DNA of 51,844 nt, taken from assembly GCA_000818945.1 (NCBI GenBank), contig KN805390.1, positions 6,068 to 57,911 on the forward strand, written 5' to 3'. Positions 27,649-36,994 of this stretch are shown in pieces. How positions within the stretch are numbered: the stretch's first letter is position 1; each line of letters opens with the position of its first letter. Source of the stretch: Schizochytrium sp. CCTCC M209059. Its lineage: Eukaryota; Sar; Bigyra; Thraustochytrida; Thraustochytriidae. The notes beneath the pieces were generated by a model. That model was not told the origin of the DNA and did not search any database. It saw nothing but the letters and a program-made list of their open reading frames with translations. Both the position numbers and the translations under genes were made by a program.

Positions 27649-28314
27649 ATGGAGGAAACCAGCGTCAAGACCGGGAGCGCCCTTTTGAGCAGAGGCCAGG
27701 TGGCGTACGCTCGTGGAGCCCTCGCTGGCGCTGCACTCATGTGGTCGGTGCTGTACTTGGCCGGGTATGCTCCGCTCTGGTTTGGTCCTGAACGTCGCTT
27801 TTGGGCACGCCAGCTCGAAGACAATCCCGCCGCGAACAAAAAGCTCAAGGAGCTCGAAAACGATCCTAATCTTTGGAAGTACAGAATGCGCGCAAGCTCG
27901 CGTAATTTCCTCGAGGTGCACGAGTCCACCGCAGAACGACGCATTGCCAAGGTCCTTTTTCTGAACACTACCATGACGCGGCTGACGGGCCTCGTCAAAT
28001 TCGGAGCTGACGTCGAGGGTCCGCCGCGCTGCGTTCATGGCGGGTGCTCTGCGGCTGTTATAGACGGCGTTCTCGGGACTCTTGCCCAGCACGTTTCCAT
28101 CGTGCCTTGCCTCACGGCGAACTTGGACATCAACTATCGTGAAAAGATTCCTCTTGGTAGCGTCGTTGGCATCGAGTGCTGGCATGATCGAACGGAGGGA
28201 CGCAAGGTTCATTTGCTTTTCAAGGTGTACAAGCTCGACGAGTCGGACGCTGCGCATGTCTACATTGAAGGCAAGGCACTTTTTCTTCGCGTTGCTACTT
28301 CGCTTTTGACCTGA
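27649..28314 (+). CDS. Hotdog-fold thioesterase-like protein with N-terminal membrane segment
   Basis: A 221-residue protein with a C-terminal 4HBT/PaaI-type hotdog domain, the fold of acyl-CoA thioesterases. The key block is 'RCVHGGCSAAVIDGVLGTLA' (HGG then the Asp-containing long helix), followed by the strand 'LTANLDINYREKIPLGS' and 'VHLLFKVYKL'. This pattern resembles THEM4/THEM5-like enzymes. Near the N-terminus 'GALAGAALMWSVLYLAGYAP' is a probable membrane anchor, and residues between it and the hotdog core are charged and helical. The ATG at 27549+1 (27550) adds 33 residues including a poly-Leu run that could act as a signal sequence; 27649 is preferred. The substrate acyl chain is unknown. 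Confidence 0.75.
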   Translation: MEETSVKTGSALLSRGQVAYARGALAGAALMWSVLYLAGYAPLWFGPERRFWARQLEDNPAANKKLKELENDPNLWKYRMRASSRNFLEVHESTAERRIAKVLFLNTTMTRLTGLVKFGADVEGPPRCVHGGCSAAVIDGVLGTLAQHVSIVPCLTANLDINYREKIPLGSVVGIECWHDRTEGRKVHLLFKVYKLDESDAAHVYIEGKALFLRVATSLLT

Positions 28315-28363
28315 GCTGCACCAGCGTCTTTTCCATAATTATTTGCATCAACTTCTTTTCTTT

Positions 28364-28374
28364 CCATCATTATT

Positions 28375-28418
<44 letters not shown>

Positions 28419-28431
28419 TATTATCATCATG
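28364..28431. repeat. (ATC)n trinucleotide microsatellite
   Basis: About fifteen ATC/CAT units with a few ATT variants, in the short spacer between the thioesterase-like gene and the kinase gene. Confidence 0.95.
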
Positions 28432-28562
28432 CTGCTGCCATGCGTAGGTCTGACTATATACGTGCCACGGACTGACGCATGAACGAGTGATGGTTGCAGA
28501 TGCGTAGTAAAAGCACTCCTCTTTTGTTTTTCTGAGTTTTTTTTCACGGCTTATAACCTAAT

Positions 28563-29891
28563 ATGACCGACGGCGGCGGGGATGCCGTCGCTGTCGCGGC
28601 AAGGTTTTCCAGCGTGGAGAGACAAGCCGCTGCCACTCGAGACCGTGTACCAGCAGCAGAAGCTTCGTCATCACCGCCGCCAGCACCTTCGAGGGGCACA
28701 CACCTGGCCCAGGACCCTGAATCGCAAACGGTCATTGACCATGCGAGGCGAAAAAGGCCACGGCCCAGGGGGCACGTGGACGCGGCGGAGCCGTCGCAGG
28801 AAGAGCGGAAACAGCGGACGAAGCACGCCATGGTCGCACCGTGCAAAAGACGACCTAAATCTCGATCAGTGCACGCCTGGGATTTTATCGAGCCCCTTGG
28901 CATGGGCGTCTTTGGCCACGTTTTTGCAGCGCGCGACAGGGTCTCAGGCTCAATTTCGGCCCTGAAGCGCATAAGAAACGGGCCTGAGCACATTCGCAAA
29001 GTGCAGGCCGCCATGCTTCGAAGAGAGATGGAACTGCTTCTGGAATGTAGTCACCAAAACATTGTCAGTCTCCAGGCCATCGCGATTGAGCCGACCGAAG
29101 AAAAATCTGATTGGGCCGCGCAGGATCCATTCGTGACGCAGCCATCGACTACTTTCTTGGTGCTTGAATGTCTCGAGACCGACTTACGAGAGCTGAGTCG
29201 GTCCGAGGAAGATGGTTTGGATCTCAGATCAGCTCTTGGTGCAACCCGTCAGGTTGCCTCAGCGCTCGAGTATATTCACGCGCGACATATCATGCACCGT
29301 GATGTCAAGGCGGCCAACATTTTATATGACTGTAGTGAACAGCGTGCCGTTTTGTGCGACTTTGGTATGGCACGCAGAATTCATACTGATGCCGAAGCTG
29401 GACAGTTGCGGACGTACACTCCCGACTGCACCACGCTACATTATCGCGCCCCAGAGATGCTCTTTGGGACGAGGCCAGGCAACTACAATGCAACAGTTGA
29501 TCTCTGGGGACTAGGTTGTGTTCTCGCTGAAATTTTGCTCGGTGAGACGTTCTTGTGCGGCGAGGATTGGACCACGCAAATCCAAGCATTACTGCGAGTT
29601 TTTGGCCGCCCAGAGCAGGCCGAGATGGATCACCTCACGAGATCTTCACGCATCTATGATGATCCGATAGGCATAACCACGCAATCGTCTAGCGCGAGAG
29701 CTGCGACTCTTGAGCGTACACTTGCCGCGAGAGCGCAGAGGATTGGCAAGGTGCTGCCGCCGATTGCTAACGAGGTCTTTGAGCTTCTTGCTGGTTTATT
29801 GAACCCAGATCCACAACAGCGATTTACGGCAGCCGTGGCATGCACTGCAGCTACTGCAAGCGAGCAAGGGCAGGTTCGTGTCGATCAGTAG
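28563..29891 (+). CDS. CMGC-like Ser/Thr protein kinase
   Basis: A 442-residue protein with a ~100-residue disordered N-terminus and one kinase domain (~105-435). All core motifs are present: glycine loop 'PLGMGVFGHV' (G113, G115, G118), Lys135 in 'ISALKRI', catalytic 'HRDVKAANIL' (Asp247), 'CDFGMAR' (Asp266) and 'YRAPEML' (296-298). The activation segment reads 'RTYTPDCTTLHYRAPE', similar to the CDK/MAPK arrangement before APE, but it has no TxY dual-phosphorylation motif. 'VDLWGLGCVLAEILLGETFL' and 'IQALLRVFGRP' are CMGC-typical. The cyclin-binding helix position has 'IRKVQAAMLRREMELL', not PSTAIRE. It is therefore a divergent CDK/MAPK relative, predicted active; its partner and pathway are unknown. 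Confidence 0.88.
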   Translation: MTDGGGDAVAVAARFSSVERQAAATRDRVPAAEASSSPPPAPSRGTHLAQDPESQTVIDHARRKRPRPRGHVDAAEPSQEERKQRTKHAMVAPCKRRPKSRSVHAWDFIEPLGMGVFGHVFAARDRVSGSISALKRIRNGPEHIRKVQAAMLRREMELLLECSHQNIVSLQAIAIEPTEEKSDWAAQDPFVTQPSTTFLVLECLETDLRELSRSEEDGLDLRSALGATRQVASALEYIHARHIMHRDVKAANILYDCSEQRAVLCDFGMARRIHTDAEAGQLRTYTPDCTTLHYRAPEMLFGTRPGNYNATVDLWGLGCVLAEILLGETFLCGEDWTTQIQALLRVFGRPEQAEMDHLTRSSRIYDDPIGITTQSSSARAATLERTLAARAQRIGKVLPPIANEVFELLAGLLNPDPQQRFTAAVACTAATASEQGQVRVDQ

Positions 29892-30240
29892 ATCCATTGC
29901 CGAAGAGTAGACCAATTTTACTGTCGCATAAAGGAGACTAGGCTCTCATGATCGCGAAATGGTAGATGGAAGACAAACAGACGGACCGACAGAAAATCGC
30001 CGCAGAGAAGCTTTTGATCAAAATTTCCTGTACCTTACGCGGCTGCTTCGCATTCACAGTGCTCAGCATGTAACTTATCGCAGAATTCATCTCGTTTTCT
30101 TGACGAAAAGAAAAGAAGAGAAGAGAAGAGAAGAGAAAAAAGAGTAAATTACAGTCTCCCTGTATGTACGACAGTCAATAAGTTTATAGGACTAGCCCCC
30201 CTCAAAACATCCTGATTTGTTCCACGATCTTGCCATCCCA
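29892..30240. other. Convergent 3' intergenic region
   Basis: Between the kinase (+) and Hsp70-like (-) gene ends. Only a short (AAGAG)n purine tract near 30110-30140 stands out. Confidence 0.5.
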
Positions 30241-31920
30241 TCAAAACCCGTTGGAGACGGGTGGTGGAAAGTAAATCTTTGCAGCTACGAAGATAGCAAC
30301 GAGAAGCGCGAGTAGTGCTGATAAAAGGGTCATATCCGGTCCCTGCGCTGACTCGTCTGTTACGTCCGTCGAACCCTGAGTATCTGCGCCGACGAGTAAG
30401 GTGCCATCATCGGATATTTCAAAAGTGACATCAATTGATGCCTCACCGGCCCGCAACTTGCTACCGCCATGAACAGGAAAGTTGCGGCAACCCACCCAAT
30501 GATTTTCGCGCGCCGTTGGAGCCTCGCCTTCGAAGAGGTCGATGGTGATGCCACGCTGATAGTCAGAGTGCGTTGTAAAAGTACGTGTCGCTTTGCAAGG
30601 GAACTTGGTGTTGCGTGCCAGCACAGACAGCAAGTCGCCTGAACCGGTCTCCACGCCAATGGTGAAGGGAAGAGCGTCAATCATGAGCACCTTGGCGAGC
30701 TTGTAGGAGTCCGTGCCCGAGAGAATCGCTGCTTGGATGGCGGCTCCCTGCGAGACCGCGCGGTCTGCCTTGACATTAACGCAGAGCTCAGTAACGCCCG
30801 TTGTCTTTAGCACAACGCGACGAACCCAAGGCATTTGCGTTGAAAGACCGACCATGACAACCTCATCGAGCTTAACGTCTGCCTCTCGTGCGTCCTCGAG
30901 GGCGTCTGCCAAGACTGATTCGATCTTCGCTTGTAGGGGCAAGGTCAGTGCCTCAAAGGACTCGCGTGTGATGTCAATATCGTCTGTGACCCACGCATGC
31001 TCTTCCGAGGAAAGAACAAGCTTGGCTTGTTCGCACTCTGAACGCAAACGGGACTTTTCCGAGTCAGACATGTCTTTAAGTGCAACCCCGCGTCGCGCAG
31101 AGACATGTTGCATGAGAAGAGCGTCAACGTCATCCCCGCCAAGGTGGTTATCGCCTCGAAGTGCAATGGCCTCAAATTTGCCGTTCGTGATACGAAGCAG
31201 AGAAACATCAAAGGTGCCCCCGCCCATATCAACGACCATGACGACCTTTGAGCCCGCTACAAATAGTCCATATGCCATGGCAGCCGCCATCGGTTCAGAC
31301 AAGAGTCGAAGCACACGCAGACCGCGCGACTCGGCAACGCGCCTCGTTGCGACCCGTTGGCGATCCGTAAAGAAGGCCGGAACAGTAATGACAACGTGCG
31401 TGATTTTGGCCTTGCGTTTTGCAACATAAGCTTGAGCAACCTCGCACAAGTGGTCGAGGATAGCCCCCGCTACCTGCTCGGGTTCGACGCCACCTTTACC
31501 CTTGGCCGCGCCCAAAACGATGCCGCCATCAGATCTCCTTTCGCGGACTGTAAATGCAAGAGATGCAAGTCCATCTTCCTGCGCGTCAATATCTTGAAAA
31601 CGACGGCCAAGAAAGCGTTTGGCGCCACGGATAAGTACGCCCTCGCCATTCTGGCTACCCTCCTCCTCCTCCTCCTTCTTCTTCTTGGCTTCCTCCTGCG
31701 CCGCAAGCGCGTCGTGGCCGACCGCTGTGATGTTATTGGACGCGTCGACCCACACGACCGAAGGCACGGTCTTGAGGCCTGTTTTCTGGCATTTGATGGT
31801 CTTGGCCCGCGCAAGATCCTCGACCCAGATCGACACGCAAGAGTTCGTGGTCCCCAGATCGATGCCAACCTGAGCGTCAAAATTGCCCGACCATTTATCC
31901 TCTTCTCTTGTCAGCACCAT
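30241..31920 (-). CDS. Hsp70-family protein with C-terminal membrane anchor, no lid
   Basis: A 559-residue Hsp70 relative. The actin-type ATPase domain is complete: 'VGIDLGTTNSCVSIWV' (residues 18-33), 'ITVPAFFTDRQR', 'LSEPMAAAMAYGL', 'VVDMGGGTFDVSLL' and 'DRAVSQGAAIQAAIL'. A Lys/Glu-rich insert ('AKKKKEEEEEG') interrupts it near residue 75. The substrate-binding beta domain follows ('VETGSGDLL', 'YQRGITIDLFEGE') and then stops. In place of the helical lid and EEVD tail there is a hydrophobic segment 'LLSALLALLVAIFVAAKIYF' near the C-terminus, with a short tail. There is no N-terminal signal, so a tail-anchored protein with its chaperone domain in the cytosol is the simplest reading. It is head to head with the MANF-like gene. 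Confidence 0.9.
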   Translation of the reverse strand: MVLTREEDKWSGNFDAQVGIDLGTTNSCVSIWVEDLARAKTIKCQKTGLKTVPSVVWVDASNNITAVGHDALAAQEEAKKKKEEEEEGSQNGEGVLIRGAKRFLGRRFQDIDAQEDGLASLAFTVRERRSDGGIVLGAAKGKGGVEPEQVAGAILDHLCEVAQAYVAKRKAKITHVVITVPAFFTDRQRVATRRVAESRGLRVLRLLSEPMAAAMAYGLFVAGSKVVMVVDMGGGTFDVSLLRITNGKFEAIALRGDNHLGGDDVDALLMQHVSARRGVALKDMSDSEKSRLRSECEQAKLVLSSEEHAWVTDDIDITRESFEALTLPLQAKIESVLADALEDAREADVKLDEVVMVGLSTQMPWVRRVVLKTTGVTELCVNVKADRAVSQGAAIQAAILSGTDSYKLAKVLMIDALPFTIGVETGSGDLLSVLARNTKFPCKATRTFTTHSDYQRGITIDLFEGEAPTARENHWVGCRNFPVHGGSKLRAGEASIDVTFEISDDGTLLVGADTQGSTDVTDESAQGPDMTLLSALLALLVAIFVAAKIYFPPPVSNGF

Positions 31921-32631
31921 TCGATCAAATCAACACGTCCAGATTTCCTCTTCTCCCCATTCCCAAAACGGCGCTCCTTGTCTCGCACGAGCTGCTTCTC
32001 CTTCGCGAGCACCTCCCTCGCACCCATTCATTCTCCGCCACGTACCGCGACCTCGCCGGCCTGCAGTTTCCGCGCCTCTCTGCCGCGGCCCGCCGGCGTC
32101 TCGCTCCACACGGCCTCCATCTCCGTCTCCGAGCCAGCGCAGCGCGCGCGCCGCCGCTCTCGAAGGGGTTCTGCCCGCCCCGCGTCTGCGTGTGGCCCGC
32201 GCCGCCGGCGGCGGTCGACGGCGAACCCGCGGCGGGGCTCCACTCTGTCACCTTTCGGTCGGGTCACTCACTCACTCACTTACTCACTCAAACACCCAAT
32301 CGAGCTCTGTCAGTCGAGAGAACGCGAGCCCGGAGGCGCCAGCCTGGACGCACAGGTCGACGGCGGCGACCCGCACGGCGCCGCAGACCCGCATCGCCGC
32401 GCCGCTGCATCGCGAGAGACGCGTGCCTGCCTGCCTGCCTGTTTGCCAGCCTGTTTGCCTGCCGCTCGACAGCTCGGCGGCGTGCCAGCGAGAGCTAGCT
32501 TGGTCTGCCGGAGGCCGGACGTTGGAGCGGAGCGGAGCAGAGCAGAGCAGCGCAGAGCAGAGCAGAGCCGGTGACGGCTGCAGCAGCACAGCGGCGAGGT
32601 CGTCTTGCAAACCTGCGAGCAGAACGTAGCG
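31921..32631. promoter_or_regulatory. Divergent Hsp70-like / MANF-like promoter region
   Basis: 711 bases, GC-rich, with (CTCA)n near 32266-32290, (TGCC)n near 32428-32465 and an AGAGC repeat near 32530-32570. The long open frames through it on both strands are Arg/Pro/Ala low-complexity and were rejected as genes. Confidence 0.5.
32024..32042 (+). promoter_or_regulatory. ERSE-like element (CCATT-N9-CCACG)
   Basis: The animal ER stress response element is CCAAT-N9-CCACG. This site has CCATT, exactly nine bases, then CCACG, so it differs at one base. It lies between a MANF-like gene and an Hsp70-like gene. A chance match in GC-rich DNA is quite possible, and the element is not established in this lineage. 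Confidence 0.2.
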
Positions 32632-33338
32632 ATGGCGGTCTCTCTTCGAAGGCTGGCGGTGCTTGTCGCCGTCTTTCTGGCCATTCTTGCGGTCTGTGCA
32701 CCGTTGGCGAGCGCAGACAAGCCCAAGGAGTGCGAGAGTAAGTGCAACGGGAGCAGGCAGGCCCTACCTTTTTCGGGAGAGAGAAGGGTGGGTTGAGAGC
32801 GGATGGGGAAAGCTCGAGGCGAAGGAATCGAGAAGCGACTTGACAGAGCGTGTACTGACTTGTTCGATGTTGATTGATGATACTTGTCCTCGCCACAGTT
32901 TGTGTGAATCTATTGACCAAGGTGGAAGCGCAGGTCAAGGTGAAGAGGACGCAGGCCAAGGCCAATAAGGAAAAGTTTGATGCGCAGAGCGCAATTGAGA
33001 CCTCCGTGGACCAGGTCTGCGAAGAGGATGCCAAAACTCAAGCCGAGAAGAAGGTCTGCTACTACCTGACACCCGTCAAGCGCAAGATCTCGCAGCCTAT
33101 GAGCAACTACATGCCAGCAGACCGCATCTGCAAAAAGCTCAAGGCCGAGTCTCCCGAACTTTGCCAGGTTCGGGAAGCGGTCAAGATTGACAAGGGCAAT
33201 ACCGACTACACCAAGCTCCGTGTCAAGGACCTGAAGAAGATTCTGGCGGATCGCGGCGTGCAGTGCTCTGGATGCCTCGAAAAGGAAGAGTTTGTAAAGC
33301 GCTGCCTCGAGACTGAGGATCTTCACACGGAGCTGTGA
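32632..33338 (+). CDS. MANF/CDNF (Armet)-like secretory-pathway protein, two exons
   Basis: Exons 32632-32737 and 32899-33338, with an intron 32738-32898 (161 bp, GTAAGT...CCACAG, phase 1). The 181-residue product has a signal peptide (residues 1-28, ending 'CAPLASA'). A saposin-like N-terminal domain begins 'KECEICVNLLTKVEAQ'. A C-terminal SAP-like domain has 'LRVKDLKKILADRGVQCSGC', carrying the CxxC motif. All eight family cysteines are present in order. The protein ends in HTEL, an ER-retention-like tail where animal MANF ends in RTDL. In animals MANF resides in the ER, binds BiP and buffers ER stress. The splice joins the two frames exactly at the first CxxC, which strongly supports the model. 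Function here is inferred. Confidence 0.9.
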
Positions 33339-34042
33339 GCGTGGTTGCATTCTCTTTCTCTTTTAGCACATGTCCTCCTTTGCTTTCTTTCGCAGTTTTA
33401 TAGCGCTTTACTGCGACCGAGGAAAGCGAGGTACGTAAATTGACAAATCAAATTAAGCAATGTAATCATCCTCATGCGCGACGTTCAATGACACTGTGTC
33501 CCCTTTTTTTCGAATTGGAATCGCGCGCTCCGTACCGTGGTTGGCGAACGGCATGTGTGCGCAAGCGTGTGCAAGCGGGGGTATTTTTCTTGTTCCTCGG
33601 ATCATCAATTTCAAAAATTATTAGAGGGCACTCCCTCCGGTTTGCAGTTGCCACCCCGCTGGCGCTTTTCCACTTACGAGTGAATCTGCCAGGGCAGATG
33701 GGGAGATTGCTTTCACGTGAATGTCTAAACCCTCAACCGTGAACACGATCACAATCAATCAAAATGCACTTTTTTGTTTTGTTTTCCAGATAATACGGGT
33801 TAGTCACCTCGCAAATATTCTCAACATGCGAGAGCATCATCCTTGCAAGCGGATTTGTCAGGCAAACACGGACGAGCAGCTTCGCACATGCGGCGAGCAT
33901 GCGCACGAGACTTGGAGAAGGAATAAAACGAGAGCGCGGCAGGACTTCTTCTTCCTTTTGTTCTTTTTGGGTTTTCGTTTTTGCGTGATTTGAATGCCCA
34001 GCGTCCCGCCACGAGGAAACGCTGCGCCACGGACCAGGCAAA
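33339..34042. other. Convergent 3' intergenic region
   Basis: 704 bases between the MANF-like (+) and C1D-like (-) gene ends; AT-rich, with no frame that looks coding. Confidence 0.5.
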
Positions 34043-34793
34043 TTACCTCTTCTTTTTGGACTTCTTCTTCTTGGTGGAGCTCTTGTTGTTCTTGTTTCCA
34101 TTGCTCTTCATGTTCTTTGCAGCGCTGCGTGGGGTCCCAGCCTCCTGCGTGCGCGCAGTGCTCGGCGTGGACGGACGGCTGCTCTGCTGCTCAGTGGGTT
34201 CAGGGGTCTTGCGCTTGTTGCTCCGTGCCTTGGCCGCACTTGGAGTCTCAGGCGCCTTTGCCTCGTCGCCCTTTGTCTCCTCCATGTCCTCGTCACCGTC
34301 ACCGTTCTTTGCTTCTTGCTGTTCGCGCAACTTTTGCTCCTGCCTCTTGGCACGCTCCTCCATTTGCATCGTCTTGCCCATGTAGCGCTTGACCCGATCA
34401 ATCTCGCGGCGCACAGGGTGTTCCTTTGGGGAAACGCCTTGCGTTTTCAGGTACATGTAAAAGAGCGAGTTAAGCGAGTAGCTGTACACGAGGTTGAGCT
34501 TGGCATTCTCTGTGGCGCTCAGGGTTGGCGCGACGTCTTTGCGTGGCTTTTCCACATATGGCGCGACCTGAACGCAGTCAAGAGAAATGAACACATAGTT
34601 TTCGAAATATTGCACAAGCATGGCAATGATAACATTTCGGCGATTCGTGTTAGTCTTCTTAGGTCCAAAGCGCTTCAAGCAAAGTCGCGAATGCATAATG
34701 CCGCGAACTCACCTTTTCCTCAATCTTCGTCAAGGCTTGGTCGAAGCGATCGAGCATGCCCTGAATTTCCTTGGGCAACGAACTGGTCGCCAT
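34043..34793 (-). CDS. C1D: C1D / Rrp47-like exosome cofactor, two exons
   Basis: Exon 1 is 34713-34793 and exon 2 is 34043-34567; the intron 34568-34712 (145 bp, GTGAGT...TTCAG) is phase 0. The 201-residue product is a Sas10/Utp3/C1D-family protein: an N-terminal helix 'MLDRFDQALTKIEEK', then the diagnostic block 'ATENAKLNLVYSYSLNSLFY' and 'YLKTQGVSPKEHPVRREIDR'. The family binds the Rrp6 subunit of the nuclear exosome and assists 3' processing of rRNA, snRNA and snoRNA. The C-terminal 90 residues are charged and end in a poly-Lys tail ('STKKKKSKKKR'), typical of a nuclear RNA-binding extension. The start ATG at 34793 is chosen because upstream residues are Arg/Ala low complexity and unlike the family. 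Confidence 0.9.
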
Positions 34794-35563
34794 TGTCAAT
34801 CCTTTCGACCTCTGCGGCTCGAAGTCGAGCTCGCTAGATTGGTGTAGAGTTCTTCTCGGCAGACTTCTCTCCCTTTTGCTCTGTACTTTGTTGGAGAGAC
34901 AATGAGCAGGTTGAAGCCAGGCCGCTTGAGGCCGCCAGGCAGCTAGCCTGCCGAGGGCGCGAGTAAATAAGCTTCTTCGAAGAGTCCCTTCCTGCTCGCT
35001 CGCGGCGACAAGTCGCCCAAGTCTGCTGCGCACGGGCAAGCCCGGCCGACCTGCGCGACCCAAGTCCACACGTCGCTGGGTCCACCAGCGAGTCTTTGCG
35101 CGCGGCGCGGCCAGCCAAGCCGAAGCGGCCTAATTCTCGTTTTATAACTGAGTGAAAAGTGAAAAAAAAGGCTCAAGCAGCGGCCCGGGACGGTGTTAAA
35201 GTGTCTCCGGTTGCGCTTTGGTTAATTTGGGAGGGAAAGCACTGATGGTCAGAAAGAAAGATTGATGACGATGTGCGATGATGATGATTTCAACGTTGCC
35301 GTACCACTGATATTTGGTTTTTACATTTTTTTTAAGGAGAGAAGGAGAGAAAAAAGCGAAAAGCTCAACGAGGAAGTAATCCGACCAGCTTGTCATTGCA
35401 AATCGCCCTTTTTCGTTTGCATGATGATGAAAACGAAACAAGAAGCGAAGAAGTTATGTATGCATCATACAAAATTCAACAAGCATGAACCAGTAAGATA
35501 TTTACGTTCCATGAAAACAAAAATGCGGAGAAAGAGGGAAAACGACATGATCTCCTCGTCGTA
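34794..35563. other. C1D upstream / NagB downstream spacer
   Basis: 770 bases; GC-rich near C1D, AT-rich toward NagB. No supported gene. Confidence 0.5.
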
Positions 35564-36849
35564 TCAGACATTCGTGGACGATGCGCTCTTGAGCTCGCGA
35601 TCCGTCTGCTGAAGACCCTTAAAGTACTTGACGGTCTTTACACGAAGTTCCATAGTGGCGTCCTCGTCGCAGACAATGCAGGCGCATGGATGCTGCTGGA
35701 TAGCGCTCACGGTCCACATGTGACTGATGCCCTCTTCAATGCACTTGGCAAGCGCAATGGATTTGGAAATGCCCAATATGATAATGAGAACCTCGCGCGC
35801 AGCCATGACTGTGCCGACACCCACCGTGAGAGCCATGCGCGGAACCTTTTCCAGATCGCCTCCAAAGAAGCGTGAGTTCGCTACGATGGTGTCGTACGCC
35901 AGCGTCTTAATGCGAGTTTTCGAGGCCAAAGAGCTTCCGGGTTCATTGAACGCAATGTGGCCATCCGGACCAATCCCGCCAAGAAAGAGCTCAATGCCGC
36001 CAAAAGACTCGATTTTCGCCTCGTAGTCCTCGCATTCCTTGGCGAGGTCCTTGGCGTTTCCGTCGAGCAGATGCACATTCTCGCGCCTGAAGAGCGATCA
36101 CCAAAAACATCATAGCGATTGGCAAGAGCGTGTGAGCTTTCGTGCATGCAAGAAAGAGAAAGAGACAAAGAGAGAGAGAGAGAGAGAGAGAGAGGCAGAA
36201 AGAGAGGGAGAGCTCTCGCGCCATATGAGTTCTGCAAGGCATGACTTACTTGATATCGATCTTGGAAAATAGATGCTTCCACATGAACGAGTGATAGCTC
36301 TCAGGATGATCTTCGGGGATGCCGACATACTCATCCATGTTGAAGGTCACTACATTGGCAAAGCTGAGCTTTCCTGCTTCATGAAATTCCACCAGCTTCT
36401 TGTACGTCCCAAGAGGAGAGGATCCAGTCGGCAGTCCTGTCGTATTTTAACGTTTGCTTTGTTTGTTAGTCTGAAATCCATCGCACTCTACCTCGCCTCA
36501 TCGCTGCAAAAGAGAGAGAGGGAAAGAGGTGAAGTCGCGCTCCTTGCAAGATTCGTCCGCGCGCTGTCTCGCCTTGCCTTGCCTTGCCTCGCCTTGCCTT
36601 GCCTTGCCGCACATGCAGCGAGGAGTTCTCGGCCTCCCGGTCTCGGCGTCACGGGTCCCAGCCAGACGAGACGCCCATGTATCTGCACGTTCGGCCATCT
36701 CGCCCAGCCCAGTCGAGCCCAGCTCGGACGAACGTACCCAGCACAAAAGGACGTTCTGCCGTGGGTGCATAGTCGGTGATGCGCTTGAGCACGTAGCCAG
36801 CCACCCAGGCTGCCACGCCATCGGAGTCGTCTTCGATGATGAGCCGCAT
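35564..36849 (-). CDS. NAGB: Glucosamine-6-phosphate deaminase, three exons
   Basis: Exons 36738-36849, 36250-36436 and 35564-36086; introns 36437-36737 (301 bp, GTACGT...CGACAG) and 36087-36249 (163 bp, GTAAGT...CTTCAG, with a long GA run). The 273-residue product converts glucosamine-6-phosphate to fructose-6-phosphate and ammonia, linking amino-sugar breakdown to glycolysis. Start 'MRLIIEDDSDGVAAWVAGYV'; phosphate loop 'GLPTGSSPLGTYKKLVEF' spans the first splice; 'NMDEYVGIP' carries the catalytic Asp; 'LGGIGPDGHIAFNEPGSS' carries the Asp and His of the catalytic relay. Length matches the family (266 in E. coli, 289 in human). The frames join exactly across both introns. No targeting signal is evident, so it is probably cytosolic. 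Confidence 0.93.
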
Positions 36850-36994
36850 CTTTCCTATATTCTTGCTTTGGTCACACCACCGGTCAATAGATCGCAATAG
36901 AAGATTGATTCGATTCGATGAAGAGGAAGAGGAAGAGGATGACAAAACAAATCCGGGGGAAAAGCATAAGACACGCTGGCTACATACAAGATGA

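Noticed and set aside
31357..32574. 405-codon plus-strand frame
   Set aside because: Half is antisense to the Hsp70 gene and half is promoter low complexity.
36160..36215. GA-rich run near NagB as a coding Ser/Leu segment
   Set aside because: It falls inside a well-defined intron (36087-36249) with matching splice sites.
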